Shown: positions 26,721 to 35,989, counted from the stretch's first letter. The stretch: 64,000 nt of DNA from Thiocapsa sp. (GCF_018399035.1 NZ_CP073760.1:4898501-4962500); one strand, 5' to 3'. Numbers and translations are program-made. Notes: generated by a model not told the origin, from the letters alone.

Positions 26721-26832
26721 TTAAGGCGATTTCCGGGAAAGCATCGACCAACATGTAGGGGCGACTTTAGTCGCCCGGTAAGCATTGGCAACACGCACGG
26801 CCGGGATGATCATTCCCGGAAATCGCCTAAGG
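26721..26832. repeat. Dispersed palindromic repeat, family C, copy 2
   Basis: TTAAGGCGATTTCCGGGAAA at the left and TTCCCGGAAATCGCCTAA at the right bound ~110 bp in the reverse orientation to copies 1 and 3. GTAGGGGCGACTTTAGTCGCCC lies in the middle. It begins 3 bp after the upstream stop codon, so it may work as a transcript end. Confidence 0.92.
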
Positions 26833-26834
26833 CG

Positions 26835-27170
26835 AATTCAGCGCCCGATCGCCACTGGACAGCCCAAGGTCTCCAGACTGGTCCAGAGCGAGGCGCGCCC
26901 GATGAGCGGATTGGTCTCGTCGAGGATGAGCAGATCGATGCCGAGGTTCCGGACCGTCGCCGCGAGACCGGCCGCATCCGTCCGCTCCGGCCCAGTAATC
27001 GCTCTCGCGCGCCAGGTCGCCGATGGAGCGCATGTGACTGGTGAGCCGCTCGTTGTCGTCGGCCAGGCGCGCGCTCCGCTCGATCACCCGAGCGACCGCG
27101 CCGCGATCGAGGCGTATTTGCCGGTTCCGGACGGCCCTAGGGCGAAGAGGTTGTAGCGGCGCGACGCTCA
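26835..27170 (-). pseudogene. Remnants of a Lon-like AAA ATP-dependent protease and an unknown gene end
   Basis: Three reading frames on the minus strand each give protein-like pieces. Near 27160-27100 one frame reads RYNLFALGPSGTGKYASIA, a Walker A like that of Lon-related (AAA_32) proteases. Near 27090-26995 another frame reads VIERSARLADDNERLTSHMRSIGDLARESDYWA, matching a late helix of the same family, so several hundred codons are deleted between them. From about 26990 to 26840 a third frame reads RNLGIDLLILDETNPLIGRASL...CPVAIGR and then stops; I cannot assign it. No frame is open through the whole stretch. The remnant lies just after the AMMECR1 gene and before repeat C. Confidence 0.7.
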
Positions 27171-27773
27171 TCCGCCGAAGGTCTCCGCGATCGGGGCGCC
27201 GAAGGACTCCGTGGTGTAGCGCGAGACCGCGAGGGTCTCGGACCAATACCGCGAGGGCAGGCCCGCCTTGTGGCGCAGATGCTCGAAAAAGTCCGTGGGG
27301 TCCGGCAAATCCTCCCAGACCGAAGGCAGGAAGGTCCCGCGCCGCCCGCGCTCTTCCAGGATCAGCCCGTCGATGCCGGGCCTGATCTGTTCGAGCAGAT
27401 CGGACTCGGACCCGAAGTGCATCGGCTCCCAAGGGCTCAGGACCGAGAGATGGATGTCGAGCCGCGGCAGCTCCGCACGGGTCAGCGGCGGGAACCGCGG
27501 GTCCTCGAAGGCCGCGGCGTAGGCGTTGCGGGCGACATCGACCACCAGCGGCCGGATCGCCTCCAGCACACCGATGCAGCCGCGCAGCTCATACTCGATC
27601 TGCAGCGTGACGAAGGTTGCGCGCTCGGCTTGGAGCGCGGTCGGATACTCATGCGGATCCGGCTCCAGCGGGCGGCCGTGGTTCAACCCGTGCTCGATCG
27701 ACTGGGCCGCGATGCCCAACAGCATCCGCCGCTCCTCGGCCCGGTAGATGCCTTGCGTTTCAGTGGAAGACAT
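27168..27773 (-). CDS. amrA: AmmeMemoRadiSam system protein A (AMMECR1 domain)
   Basis: The 201-residue AMMECR1-domain protein carries the hallmark LRGCIG (residues ~63-68). It is followed by RNAYAAAFEDPRFPPLTRAELPRLDIHLSVLSP and the closing GTFLPSVWEDLPDPTDFFEHLRHKAGLP. Its start lies 14 bp inside the 3' end of the Memo gene, so the two are translated together. AMMECR1, Memo and a radical SAM protein occur together across many prokaryotes. Their joint reaction is unsettled, although a radical SAM modification of a substrate presented by the other two is likely. It is complete and of normal length. Confidence 0.93.
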   Translation of the reverse strand: MSSTETQGIYRAEERRMLLGIAAQSIEHGLNHGRPLEPDPHEYPTALQAERATFVTLQIEYELRGCIGVLEAIRPLVVDVARNAYAAAFEDPRFPPLTRAELPRLDIHLSVLSPWEPMHFGSESDLLEQIRPGIDGLILEERGRRGTFLPSVWEDLPDPTDFFEHLRHKAGLPSRYWSETLAVSRYTTESFGAPIAETFGG

Positions 27774-28545
27774 AGGCGCCGTACCCCACCACGTGGTCTC
27801 TCGAGCCGGCGGTATCGCCGGAGTTGCGCAGGTCGAGCGTGCGGGCCTGCATCCCGCGGCGTCGTGCCGTCTCGAGCAGGCCGTTGACCGGGATCCGCCC
27901 GCACGCCTGCTCGTATCCGATGTCCTGTGGTCGAAGCGCCTCGATGGCCGTGGAGGTCGCCGTATCCATCGCTCGGGCGGTTGCGTCGGTGTGATAGTGA
28001 CTCAGGTCCGAGCTGATGACGATCAGGGTCTCGGGACCGCCCCACAGCAGATCGAGCACCTCGGCGACCTCCTCCGGGCGGGCGTCGCCGACCACGAAGG
28101 GCACTAGGCTGAACCGCTCCAAGACCTCCTGCAGGAAGGGTAGCTGCACCTCGAGGCTGTGCTCTTGGGCGTGCGCCGCATCCATCAACTTGACCTGCGG
28201 CAGGGCGAGGGCCAAGTCGATCGCGTCACGGTCCAGCTCCACCGGGCCGAGCGGCGTGACGAAGCGATCCGCGCTGCTCGCGGCAAGGCCGCGCAGGGGC
28301 ACGCGATGCGCCGGACCGAGCAGAACGACCCGGCGCACGCTCGCGCGGGCCGGGGCCAGGGTGGCATAGGCACTGGCGGCGACCGGGCCGGAATAGACAT
28401 AGCCGGCGTGCGGGACGATCAGTGCCTTCGGGGGCTCGCCGTCCGGGCTCGCCTCGGCGAGGTAGTCGTCCACCGTCCGCTTGAGCTCGCGGGGGTCGCC
28501 CGGATAGAAGAGACCGGCGACCGCCGGGTTGCGAGAGAGCGACAT
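27760..28545 (-). CDS. amrB: AmmeMemoRadiSam system protein B (Memo/MEMO1 family)
   Basis: The 261-residue product starts at ATG 28545 with AGGAGGAAACAG just upstream. The front reads RNPAVAGLFYPGDPRELKRTVDDYL, as in Memo proteins. The metal or catalytic pocket residues typical of the LigB-like fold are present: PHAGYVYSG, LGPAHRV, EHSLEVQLPFLQ and SSDLSHYH. Human MEMO1 has this fold and binds metal. The longer upstream open frame is rejected because family members begin at this point. It is divergent from the radical SAM gene, and the 211-bp gap between them probably holds both promoters. Confidence 0.93.
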   Translation of the reverse strand: MSLSRNPAVAGLFYPGDPRELKRTVDDYLAEASPDGEPPKALIVPHAGYVYSGPVAASAYATLAPARASVRRVVLLGPAHRVPLRGLAASSADRFVTPLGPVELDRDAIDLALALPQVKLMDAAHAQEHSLEVQLPFLQEVLERFSLVPFVVGDARPEEVAEVLDLLWGGPETLIVISSDLSHYHTDATARAMDTATSTAIEALRPQDIGYEQACGRIPVNGLLETARRRGMQARTLDLRNSGDTAGSRDHVVGYGAYVFH

Positions 28546-28756
28546 GGCTGTTTCCTCCTGACGGATGAGGGCCGTGAGAACCGGTTCGGGACCTGACTCG
28601 GGGGAGCGCGGTCCCATCACCGAAGTATAGTCGGCGCGGGTGATGCGTCCCGCGGACCGCGTAACCGCTCCCGGGACCATGACGTGATCCGGGGTTGCAA
28701 TCGGGCCCGCGTCTTCCACACTGAAGATAGCGCTATAGGCCGAGCAGGAGGTTGCG

Positions 28757-29854
28757 ATGAACGGCGAGCGGATCGATCGCGTCGTCCCGACGCGTTACTG
28801 GCATGCCTTGGAGGACGGTCGCGTCCAGTGCGACCTCTGTCCGCGCTTCTGCCGCATCAAGGAAGGACAGCGTGGTATGTGCTTCGTGCGGGCCTGCCAC
28901 GGTGGGGAGATCGTCCTGACGACCTACGGACGATCGTCCGGGTTCTGCATCGATCCGATCGAGAAGAAGCCGCTGAACCACTTTCTCCCCGGCACCCCGG
29001 TGCTCTCGTTCGGGACCGCCGGCTGTAATCTGACCTGCAAGTTCTGCCAGAACTGGGACATGAGCAAGTCACGCGAGATGGACACGCTCGCCGATGCCGC
29101 CGAACCCGAGACGATCGCGCTGGCGGCCGAGACGCTCGGCTGTCGCAGCGTCGCCTACACCTACAACGACCCGGTGATCTTCCATGAATACGCCATCGAC
29201 GTGGCCAAGGCGTGTCGCGAGCGCGGCATCAAGTCGGTTGCCGTGACCGCGGGCTACATCTGTCCGGAGCCGCGGGTCGAATTCTTTCAGTGGATGGATG
29301 CCGCCAACGTCGATCTGAAGGGCTTTACCGAGGAGTTCTATCACCGGCTCTGCAGCGGCCATCTGCAACCCGTCCTGGAGACCCTGGAGTACCTGGTCCG
29401 AGAGACCAAGGTTTGGGTCGAGCTGACGACCCTGCTGATCCCGGGGGAGAACGACTCGGATGCCGAGCTGGAATCCATGACCCAATGGGTGGTCGAGCAT
29501 CTCGGACCCGATGTCCCGATGCATTTCACCGCCTTCCACCCCGACTACAAGATGCTCGACCATCCGCGGACCCCGCTCGCGACCCTGACGCGCGCACGCG
29601 CCATCGCCATCAAAAACGGCGTCCGTTATGCCTACACCGGCAACGTCCATGACGAGGACGGCGAGAGCACCTACTGCCACGGCTGCGGACAGAAGCTCAT
29701 CGGCCGCAACGGGTATCGGCTGTCGGATTGGAATCTGACCGCGGACGGTCGCTGCAACCGCTGCGGGGCGGTCTGCGCCGGCGTCTTCGAGCCGGGGCCG
29801 GGCCAATGGGGCGATCGGCGCCAGCCGGTGCGTCTGCGCGATTTCGCCGCCTGA
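28757..29854 (+). CDS. amrS: AmmeMemoRadiSam system radical SAM enzyme
   Basis: The 365-residue product has GCAGGAGG upstream of the ATG. The radical SAM cluster motif CNLTCKFCQNW (CxxxCxxC) lies near residue 95. It is preceded by an N-terminal cysteine pair (CDLCPRFCRIKEGQRGMC) and followed by a C-terminal zinc-ribbon-like region (CHGCGQKLIGRNGY...CNRCGAVC). This is the full-length architecture of the AmmeMemoRadiSam enzyme (PflA-like). With the two divergent genes the window has the complete trio. The 4Fe-4S cluster means it is oxygen sensitive, which suits an anaerobic phototroph. Confidence 0.93.
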   Translation: MNGERIDRVVPTRYWHALEDGRVQCDLCPRFCRIKEGQRGMCFVRACHGGEIVLTTYGRSSGFCIDPIEKKPLNHFLPGTPVLSFGTAGCNLTCKFCQNWDMSKSREMDTLADAAEPETIALAAETLGCRSVAYTYNDPVIFHEYAIDVAKACRERGIKSVAVTAGYICPEPRVEFFQWMDAANVDLKGFTEEFYHRLCSGHLQPVLETLEYLVRETKVWVELTTLLIPGENDSDAELESMTQWVVEHLGPDVPMHFTAFHPDYKMLDHPRTPLATLTRARAIAIKNGVRYAYTGNVHDEDGESTYCHGCGQKLIGRNGYRLSDWNLTADGRCNRCGAVCAGVFEPGPGQWGDRRQPVRLRDFAA

Positions 29855-29964
29855 GCGGTGCCCGGGCGGGGACAGTCGAGCGGACGGATGGAGCGCATGA
29901 CGAATCGATATAAGGGTGCCGGATCGGCGGGCGATCGGATCGCCGTGCCGATCGTCGGGTCACG

Positions 29965-31182
29965 ATGATCACGATCACGGGATTCAACCATCGTGACGCC
30001 CTGCACGATCTGATCGGACGCTGGATGCTCGATCGATTCGAGCCGTCGGACCCGACGGCCCTGCTGGAGTTGGTCCACTTCAACTCAGTCTATGTCGCCC
30101 GTTACCTCCCGCGGCTTGCGCAGGGTCTGCTGCAGGGCGTGCACGGCGGTCGGATCACGCATCGGACCTGCTTCACCAAGGGTGACCTCAAGGAACAGCT
30201 CGTCGCTTATTTGCCGGGCGCATCCGAGCGGGCGAGCCGGTTGGTTGCCGACTACCGGGCCGACCCCGGACGTTTCTATCGCGAGACCCCGTTTCGGGGC
30301 ACACTCTATTTTGCCGACTCCGCAGGACAACGCCGCTATGTCGGCTCGAGCCGGATCAAGCGCATCCGGCGACTCGCCGAGAAGTCTGCGCGCAAGGTTG
30401 TCGATTGGCTGTACGCGGAGATCCTAAGTCAGGCTCGATCGGACCCGCTCTTTCCGGAAACCGGCCCGGCGATCGGCGACCTCGCCGGAGCACCCCGACC
30501 CGATCTCGCCCGCAACCTAGTCCACGACCTGGACAGCCTCGAAGCGCACGGGCGCGCCCTCCTGCATCGTCAGCGTGCGATGCCGGCGCCCGGGTGGCCC
30601 CATGATGTCGAGGTCAACGACGTCGCCGGGATCAAGCTCGTCATCGAGCCGGAAGCGCAGGAGCGTCCGGTCGAGGTCCTCTTGGGCCTGGGGTGTCGAT
30701 TGGTGGAGCGGGAGGTCCATCGGGGCGATTACAGCGCGGTGAATCTGCTCGTCGACTATTTCCCGGACAAGGACCGTATTCTGGCGCAGGGGCTCCCCGA
30801 GAAGATCCTGCGGGTCTTCGGGGTCCACGGCATCTCGCCGTGCGACACCCGCCGCCGTTTCGAGACCTTCGTGCGCAGCGGCGAGCCGGGCGTGCGCGTG
30901 GAGATCATCTGCTCCGGCGCCGAGGAGACCTTGGAGAGCGAGATCGGCCGCTGCATGCACGAGGATCGCATTATCCGCCAGCGCCTCGGGTGGGCCTATC
31001 AAGGGCACCTGTCGCAGAACCTGGAATTCCTGCTCGAGTACCTCTTCGCGCTCCCCGCCGCACCCGAGACTCGACTCGATCGACTGCCCGTGCGACTCTG
31101 GGAGCGGTATCTCCCGGACTACTTCGACGAGGTGAAGCGTGAGCTTTTCCGTGTGCCGTCCGTGGAGCTGAATCCGGATTGA
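29965..31182 (+). CDS. Uncharacterised protein, possible RelA/SpoT-like nucleotidyltransferase fold
   Basis: This is a 405-residue soluble protein. I cannot place it firmly; it resembles TIGR04552-type proteins known mainly from deltaproteobacteria. The middle part reads WPHDVEVNDVAGIKLVIE, then EREVHRGDYSAVNLLVDYF, then VRVEIICSGAEETLESEIGRCMHED. The order (D-x-x-G-x-K/R, a G/D-Y-x-S/A loop, then V-E-I-x-C/Q) is reminiscent of (p)ppGpp synthetase folds, but only loosely. It starts at ATG 29965 with a weak ribosome binding site, 110 bp after the radical SAM gene, and ends just before repeat B. Joint transcription with the radical SAM gene is possible. Confidence 0.55.
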   Translation: MITITGFNHRDALHDLIGRWMLDRFEPSDPTALLELVHFNSVYVARYLPRLAQGLLQGVHGGRITHRTCFTKGDLKEQLVAYLPGASERASRLVADYRADPGRFYRETPFRGTLYFADSAGQRRYVGSSRIKRIRRLAEKSARKVVDWLYAEILSQARSDPLFPETGPAIGDLAGAPRPDLARNLVHDLDSLEAHGRALLHRQRAMPAPGWPHDVEVNDVAGIKLVIEPEAQERPVEVLLGLGCRLVEREVHRGDYSAVNLLVDYFPDKDRILAQGLPEKILRVFGVHGISPCDTRRRFETFVRSGEPGVRVEIICSGAEETLESEIGRCMHEDRIIRQRLGWAYQGHLSQNLEFLLEYLFALPAAPETRLDRLPVRLWERYLPDYFDEVKRELFRVPSVELNPD

Positions 31183-31201
31183 CCCCGTCGATAACCGAGG
31201 A

Positions 31202-31290
31202 TTTAAACCGCATCCGGAGCGAGATGCTCACGTTCGAGTGAGCTCGACGTTTGGTGCATCCATGGCCATTAACGTGGACGCGGTTTAAAA
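31202..31290. repeat. Dispersed palindromic repeat, family B, copy 2
   Basis: TTTAAACCGCATCCGGAGCGAGATGC at the left matches the reverse complement of copy 1 (GTCCAGAGCGACATGC). GTGGACGCGGTTTAAAA closes it. It lies 19 bp after the preceding stop and is joined to family A copy 3 by an AT-rich spacer. Confidence 0.85.
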
Positions 31291-31308
31291 CTTTTATATT
31301 TTAATATC

Positions 31309-31395
31309 TTAAACCGCGCTGACTCCAGCAGTCGTCAAGTCTGCCGGGGCCGATCCCATCCATAAACAGCGCATACCGCGCCGGGCGCGGTTTAA
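31309..31395. repeat. Dispersed palindromic repeat, family A, copy 3
   Basis: TTAAACCGCGCT to GGCGCGGTTTAA, 87 bp, in the orientation of copy 2 (TCAAGTCTGCCGGGGCCGATCCCATCCA). Its right end runs directly into AAGGAGA, the ribosome binding site of the next gene, so the repeat must lie in that gene's leader or promoter. Confidence 0.9.
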
Positions 31396-31405
31396 GGAGA
31401 CGAGC

Positions 31406-32770
31406 ATGCCGACCAAAGCGTTCGACGTCGTTATCATCGGGGCCGGACCTGCCGGTCTGTTCGCGGCCATGCGGCTCGCGGGCAAGATGAAGGTTCTGGT
31501 CATCGACCGCCGCCCGCGGCCGGGCGGGGCCGGCGGCTATACGGACGGCAAGCTCAACCTCTCGCCGCATATCGGGCTGGATCTCGCGGAGCTCGGGCTA
31601 TCGGAGGAGGAGGCGAGCCGCCGAATCGAGGAGGTGGATCGGATCTTTCTCCACCACGGAGCGGATCCGACACTGCACGGTCTGGACGAGGCGCGCATTC
31701 AATGGTGGCTCGACCGCGTCTCCTGGGTCCGACGGCCGGCATCGAAGGATCGCTGGGATATCCAGCTGGTCCCGGTGGTGCAGCGTCACATGGGGACCGA
31801 CTTCGCGCATCGGGTCACCAAGGCGATGGCCGATACGGTCGAGCAACGCGGCGGCACCTTGATGCTGGGAACCGCGGTGACCGAGATCCGCCGCGAGACC
31901 GACGGCGGCTTCCTGATCGAAACCGCCGCAGGCGCCTTCCGCGCGCCCTATCTGGTCTGCGCGCCGGGGCGCGAAGGCGCCTACTGGTTCCGCGAGAAGG
32001 CGCGTGCACTCGGGGTGCACACCGGCCACGGCGTGATCGACATCGGCTGCCGAGTCGAGATCGCCTCTGCGGTCTACGAGGAGATCACCGATGTCCTCTA
32101 CGACCCCAAGTTCATCTTCTGTACCCCGACGCATCAGGATCGCACGCGGACCTTCTGCACCAATCCGGGCGGACACGTCCGCGTCGAGGAGCATGGTGAT
32201 TTCAGACTGGTCAACGGCGACGCTCTGAAGGCATCCAAGACCGCCAACACCAACTTCGCGATCCTGAACACCGTCGGCATGACCGAGCCCCTGCAGGACA
32301 CCACCGAGATGGGACAGCAGGTCGCGCGCTTCGCCAACTTTTGGGGCGGCGGCAACAGTCTCATCGTCCAGCGCTGGGGTGATCTCATGGCCGGAAAGCG
32401 CTCCAAGGCGCAGAGCTTCTTCTCCGCCGAGCTCGGGTTCGACAAGCTGATGCCGACCCTGCCGCCCGGACCCGGAGTGACGCCCGGCGACATCTCCTTC
32501 GCCTATCCCGGTCGGATCGTGCGCAATCTGCAGGAGAGCCTCGAGCTGCTCGCCCGCGTCATCCCGGGCGTCGCCCATCCATCGACCACCATCTATGTCC
32601 CGGAGATCAAGTTCTACGATGTCCGCTACCCGACCAGCCGCGAGCTGGAAACGGATGTGCCCGGACTCTTCGTCGCGGGCGACGGCGCCGGCAAGTCGCG
32701 GGGCATCGTGGGCGCGGCGGTCAACGGGCTGATGGCGGCGGAGGGGATCCTGCGGCGGATCGGAATCTGA
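31406..32770 (+). CDS. FAD-dependent oxidoreductase (NAD(P)/FAD dehydrogenase family)
   Basis: The 454-residue product begins with a Rossmann dinucleotide fold, VVIIGAGPAGLFAAMRLAG (GxGxxG), and continues with VIDRRPRPGG. A second flavin segment lies at the C-terminus (LFVAGDGAGKSRGIVGAAVNGLMAAEGIL). The body resembles the uncharacterised FAD-dependent dehydrogenases of COG2509. No iron-sulfur or membrane segment is seen. AAGGAGA precedes the ATG by 5 bases. The substrate is unknown. The promoter must lie in or upstream of the repeat B-A pair that fills the upstream gap. Confidence 0.85.
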   Translation: MPTKAFDVVIIGAGPAGLFAAMRLAGKMKVLVIDRRPRPGGAGGYTDGKLNLSPHIGLDLAELGLSEEEASRRIEEVDRIFLHHGADPTLHGLDEARIQWWLDRVSWVRRPASKDRWDIQLVPVVQRHMGTDFAHRVTKAMADTVEQRGGTLMLGTAVTEIRRETDGGFLIETAAGAFRAPYLVCAPGREGAYWFREKARALGVHTGHGVIDIGCRVEIASAVYEEITDVLYDPKFIFCTPTHQDRTRTFCTNPGGHVRVEEHGDFRLVNGDALKASKTANTNFAILNTVGMTEPLQDTTEMGQQVARFANFWGGGNSLIVQRWGDLMAGKRSKAQSFFSAELGFDKLMPTLPPGPGVTPGDISFAYPGRIVRNLQESLELLARVIPGVAHPSTTIYVPEIKFYDVRYPTSRELETDVPGLFVAGDGAGKSRGIVGAAVNGLMAAEGILRRIGI

Positions 32771-32923
32771 ACCGCAACGTTTGTCATCGCCACCCCAATG
32801 CTCTGGCCTCCCCGAGACAGCGGCCATCGCGCCACGCCAGACAGCGTGTCTGACCCGTCTGATGCCGAAGCGGCAGCGCGCGGGGCGACGCAGGACTTCA
32901 GCACCCATTGTCAGGAGACATAC

Positions 32924-35900
32924 ATGGGGCACCCGTTCTTCGACCGACCTATTCTCAACTCGCCATACGCCTATCCATCGCGCCACTGGGAGCTGGACAA
33001 GACAGGTCAGCCGACCCAGCAGATCCTCGAAGCCCGGCGACGCGCCGAGTTCATCACGCCCATCCCCAAGCCGAAGAAGCAGAAGGGCGCGCCCAAGCAG
33101 GCCGAGCTTGCGTTCGACGAAGGCAAGGGTCTCAGTACCGAGGCTCAGCGCTATGATCACACCGCCGTCATCAACGGGGTACGCCAAGAGGTCGACCGCT
33201 GGCGGCTGGATCCCGACCCCAACCACTGGCGCGTCACCCCCGAGACTGCACGCCTCCTGCAGCACTGGCGCCACCATCCCTTCAGCGGTCTTCGCCCCTT
33301 CTTCTGCCAGATCGAAGCAGTCGAAACGGCCATCTGGCTGACCGAGGTCGCGCCGCACATCGGCAAGGCGGGCAAGCGCTTCCTGACCCATTTGGCGGAC
33401 GCCAACCACGACGCCAACCCCGAGCTGATGCGTCTGGCCCTCAAGCTCGCGACCGGCGCCGGCAAGACCACGGTCATGGCCATGTTGATTGCGTGGCAGA
33501 CCATCAATGCCGTGCGCCGGCCGGACAGCAAGCGCTTCAGCCGCGGCTTTCTCATCGTCGCGCCCGGTCTGACCATCAAGGACCGCCTGCGCGTCCTACA
33601 GCCCAACGACCCGGACAGCTACTACGCCAGTCGCGAGCTGGTGCCCACGGACCTGCTCGACGAGGTCAACCGCGCCAAAATCGTCATCACCAACTACCAC
33701 GCCTTCAAGCGGCGCGAGCGTGTCGAGCTGTCCAAAGGCGGGCGCCTGTTGCTGCAAGGCCGCGGCGGCGACGCCCTGAATACGCTGGAGACCGAAGGTC
33801 AAATGCTCCAGCGTGTCATGCCGGATCTGATGGGCCTGAAGAACATCCTCGCCATCAACGACGAGGCCCATCACTGCTACCGCGAGAAGCCGAACCAGTC
33901 CCCAGGGGGCGCCCCCGAAGGCGAGCTGAAGGGCGACGACAAGAAGGAGGCCGAGAAGAACAACGAAGCCGCCCGGCTCTGGATCTCCGGGCTGGAGGCC
34001 GTGAATCGCACGCTCGGGCTGGCGCGTGTCCTCGACCTCTCCGCCACACCCTTCTTCCTACGCGGCTCGGGCTATGCCGAAGGCACGCTCTTCCCCTGGA
34101 CCATGAGCGATTTCTCTCTGATGGATGCCATCGAGTGCGGCATCGTCAAGCTCCCCCGTGTGCCGATTGCGGACAACATCCCCGGCGGCGAGATGCCCAT
34201 GTTCCGCAACCTCTGGGAGCACATCCGCGCCAAGATGCCCAAGAAGGGGCGCGGCAAGGCGGCCTCGCTGAATCCGCTCGACCTTCCGCCGCAGTTGCAA
34301 ACCGCACTGGAGGCGCTGTACGGCCACTACGAGAAGACCCATGCCCTCTGGACGGAGGCCGGGGTCGCGGTCCCGCCGTGCTTCATCGTCGTCTGCAACA
34401 ACACCGCGACGTCCAAGCTGGTCTATGACTACATCTCCGGATTCCAGCGCGACCAACAAGACGGCAGCTCAAAGCTGGAGCCCGGTCGCCTGGCCCTGTT
34501 CCGCAATCACGACGAGCACGGCAACCCGCTGCCGCGCCCCCGCACCATCTTGATCGACAGCGAGCAACTGGAATCGGGCGAGGCGCTGGATGCCAACTTT
34601 CGCGCCATGGCGTCGGACGAGATCGAGCGCTTCCGCCGCGAGATCATCGAGCGCACCGGCGATGCCCGTCAGGCCGAGAACCTGACCGACCAGGACCTCT
34701 TGCGCGAAGTCATGAACACCGTCGGCAAGCCCGGCCGACTCGGGGCCGAGATTCGCTGCGTCGTCTCCGTCTCCATGCTCACCGAGGGCTGGGACGTCAG
34801 CACCGTGACCCACGTCCTCGGCGTGCGCGCCTTCGGCACGCAACTCCTGTGCGAGCAGGTCATCGGCCGGGCGCTGCGCCGCCAGTCCTATGATCTCAAC
34901 GAAGAGGGGCTCTTCAACGTCGAATATGCCGACGTGCTCGGCATCCCCTTCGACTTCAACGCCACCCCCACGGTCGCCCCGCCGCAGCCCCCGCGCGAGA
35001 CCATCCAGGTCAAGGCGATGCGCCCCGAGCGCGATGCCCTGGAGATCCGTTTCCCCCGCGTCGCCGGCTATCGCACCGAGCTACCGCAGGACCGCTTGAC
35101 TGCCCAATTCGACGCCGATTCCATCCTGGTCATTTCACCCGAGCTGGTCGGCGCCGCCGAGACCCGCAACTCCGGCATCATCGGCGCGACCGTGGATCTC
35201 AACCTGGTGCATACGGGCGACGTGCGCCAATCCCAGGTCCTCTACGAGCTGACATCGCATCTCTTGCTGAGTCGATTCCGTGACGCCGACGGCGAGCCGC
35301 AGCTCCATCTGTTCGGCCAGCTCAAGCGCATTGCGCGTCAATGGCTCGACGGCTATCTGGACTGCAAGGGCGGCACCTATCCGGCCCAGCTCAAGTACAA
35401 GACCCTCGCGGACATGGCCTGCGAGCGCATCACCGCCGGTATCACCCGCGACCAGCTCGGCAAGCGGCCCATCATGGCGCTTCTCGACCCCTACAACCCG
35501 GTCGGGTCCACCACGCACCTCAACTTCAACACCTCCAAGACCGACCGCTGGGAGACCGACGCGCGCCGCTGCCACCTCAACTGGGTCATCCTCGACAGCG
35601 ACTGGGAGGCCGAATTCTGCCGCGTCGCCGAGGCCCATCCGCGCGTCAGGGCCTATGTCAAAAACCACAACCTGGGCTTCGAGGTCCCCTACCGGTATGG
35701 CTCCGAGATGCGCCGTTACCGCCCCGACTTCATCGTGCAGCTCGACGACGGCCACGGCGAGGAGGATCTGCTGAACCTCACGGTCGAGATCAAGGGTTAT
35801 CGCGGCGAGGACGCCAAGGAGAAGAAGACCACCATGGATGTCTACTGGGTGCCCGGCGTGAACAATCTCGGCACCCATGGCCGCTGGGCCTTCGCCGAGT

Positions 35901-35989
35901 TCGCCGATGTCTACCAGATCGAGGCCGACTTCAAGGCCAAGGTCGAGAGTGCGTTCGACACGATGATCGAGAAGGTTGTCGGTGGTTAG
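32924..35989 (+). CDS. Type III-like restriction endonuclease, helicase-nuclease (BPTD_3080-like)
   Basis: The ~1021-residue product has CAGGAG upstream of ATG 32924. The N-terminus FFDRPILNSPYAYPSRHWEL is typical of the BPTD_3080-type restriction helicases. Motif I is ATGAGKTT (~residue 178), motif II is DEAH (~312), and there is a helicase C domain (VSVSMLTEGWDVSTVTHV, QVIGRALRR). A C-terminal PD-(D/E)xK-like nuclease carries RPDFIVQL and LTVEIKG (~955). It should translocate on and cleave unmodified DNA together with the methyltransferase encoded after the VapBC pair. Because that methyltransferase is now broken, survival suggests the system is inactive, needs the methylase to cut, or is backed up by another methylase. 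Confidence 0.88.
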   Translation: MGHPFFDRPILNSPYAYPSRHWELDKTGQPTQQILEARRRAEFITPIPKPKKQKGAPKQAELAFDEGKGLSTEAQRYDHTAVINGVRQEVDRWRLDPDPNHWRVTPETARLLQHWRHHPFSGLRPFFCQIEAVETAIWLTEVAPHIGKAGKRFLTHLADANHDANPELMRLALKLATGAGKTTVMAMLIAWQTINAVRRPDSKRFSRGFLIVAPGLTIKDRLRVLQPNDPDSYYASRELVPTDLLDEVNRAKIVITNYHAFKRRERVELSKGGRLLLQGRGGDALNTLETEGQMLQRVMPDLMGLKNILAINDEAHHCYREKPNQSPGGAPEGELKGDDKKEAEKNNEAARLWISGLEAVNRTLGLARVLDLSATPFFLRGSGYAEGTLFPWTMSDFSLMDAIECGIVKLPRVPIADNIPGGEMPMFRNLWEHIRAKMPKKGRGKAASLNPLDLPPQLQTALEALYGHYEKTHALWTEAGVAVPPCFIVVCNNTATSKLVYDYISGFQRDQQDGSSKLEPGRLALFRNHDEHGNPLPRPRTILIDSEQLESGEALDANFRAMASDEIERFRREIIERTGDARQAENLTDQDLLREVMNTVGKPGRLGAEIRCVVSVSMLTEGWDVSTVTHVLGVRAFGTQLLCEQVIGRALRRQSYDLNEEGLFNVEYADVLGIPFDFNATPTVAPPQPPRETIQVKAMRPERDALEIRFPRVAGYRTELPQDRLTAQFDADSILVISPELVGAAETRNSGIIGATVDLNLVHTGDVRQSQVLYELTSHLLLSRFRDADGEPQLHLFGQLKRIARQWLDGYLDCKGGTYPAQLKYKTLADMACERITAGITRDQLGKRPIMALLDPYNPVGSTTHLNFNTSKTDRWETDARRCHLNWVILDSDWEAEFCRVAEAHPRVRAYVKNHNLGFEVPYRYGSEMRRYRPDFIVQLDDGHGEEDLLNLTVEIKGYRGEDAKEKKTTMDVYWVPGVNNLGTHGRWAFAEFADVYQIEADFKAKVESAFDTMIEKVVGG

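Noticed and set aside
26827..27432. Single 201-codon minus-strand gene after AMMECR1
   Set aside because: Its first half is shadow coding of the AMMECR1 gene, and its second half mixes pieces whose true frames differ; it is a pseudogene region.
31598..33409. 603-codon minus-strand frame across the FAD oxidoreductase and restriction gene start
   Set aside because: It crosses two well-supported plus-strand genes and an intergenic gap, with shadow-type composition.
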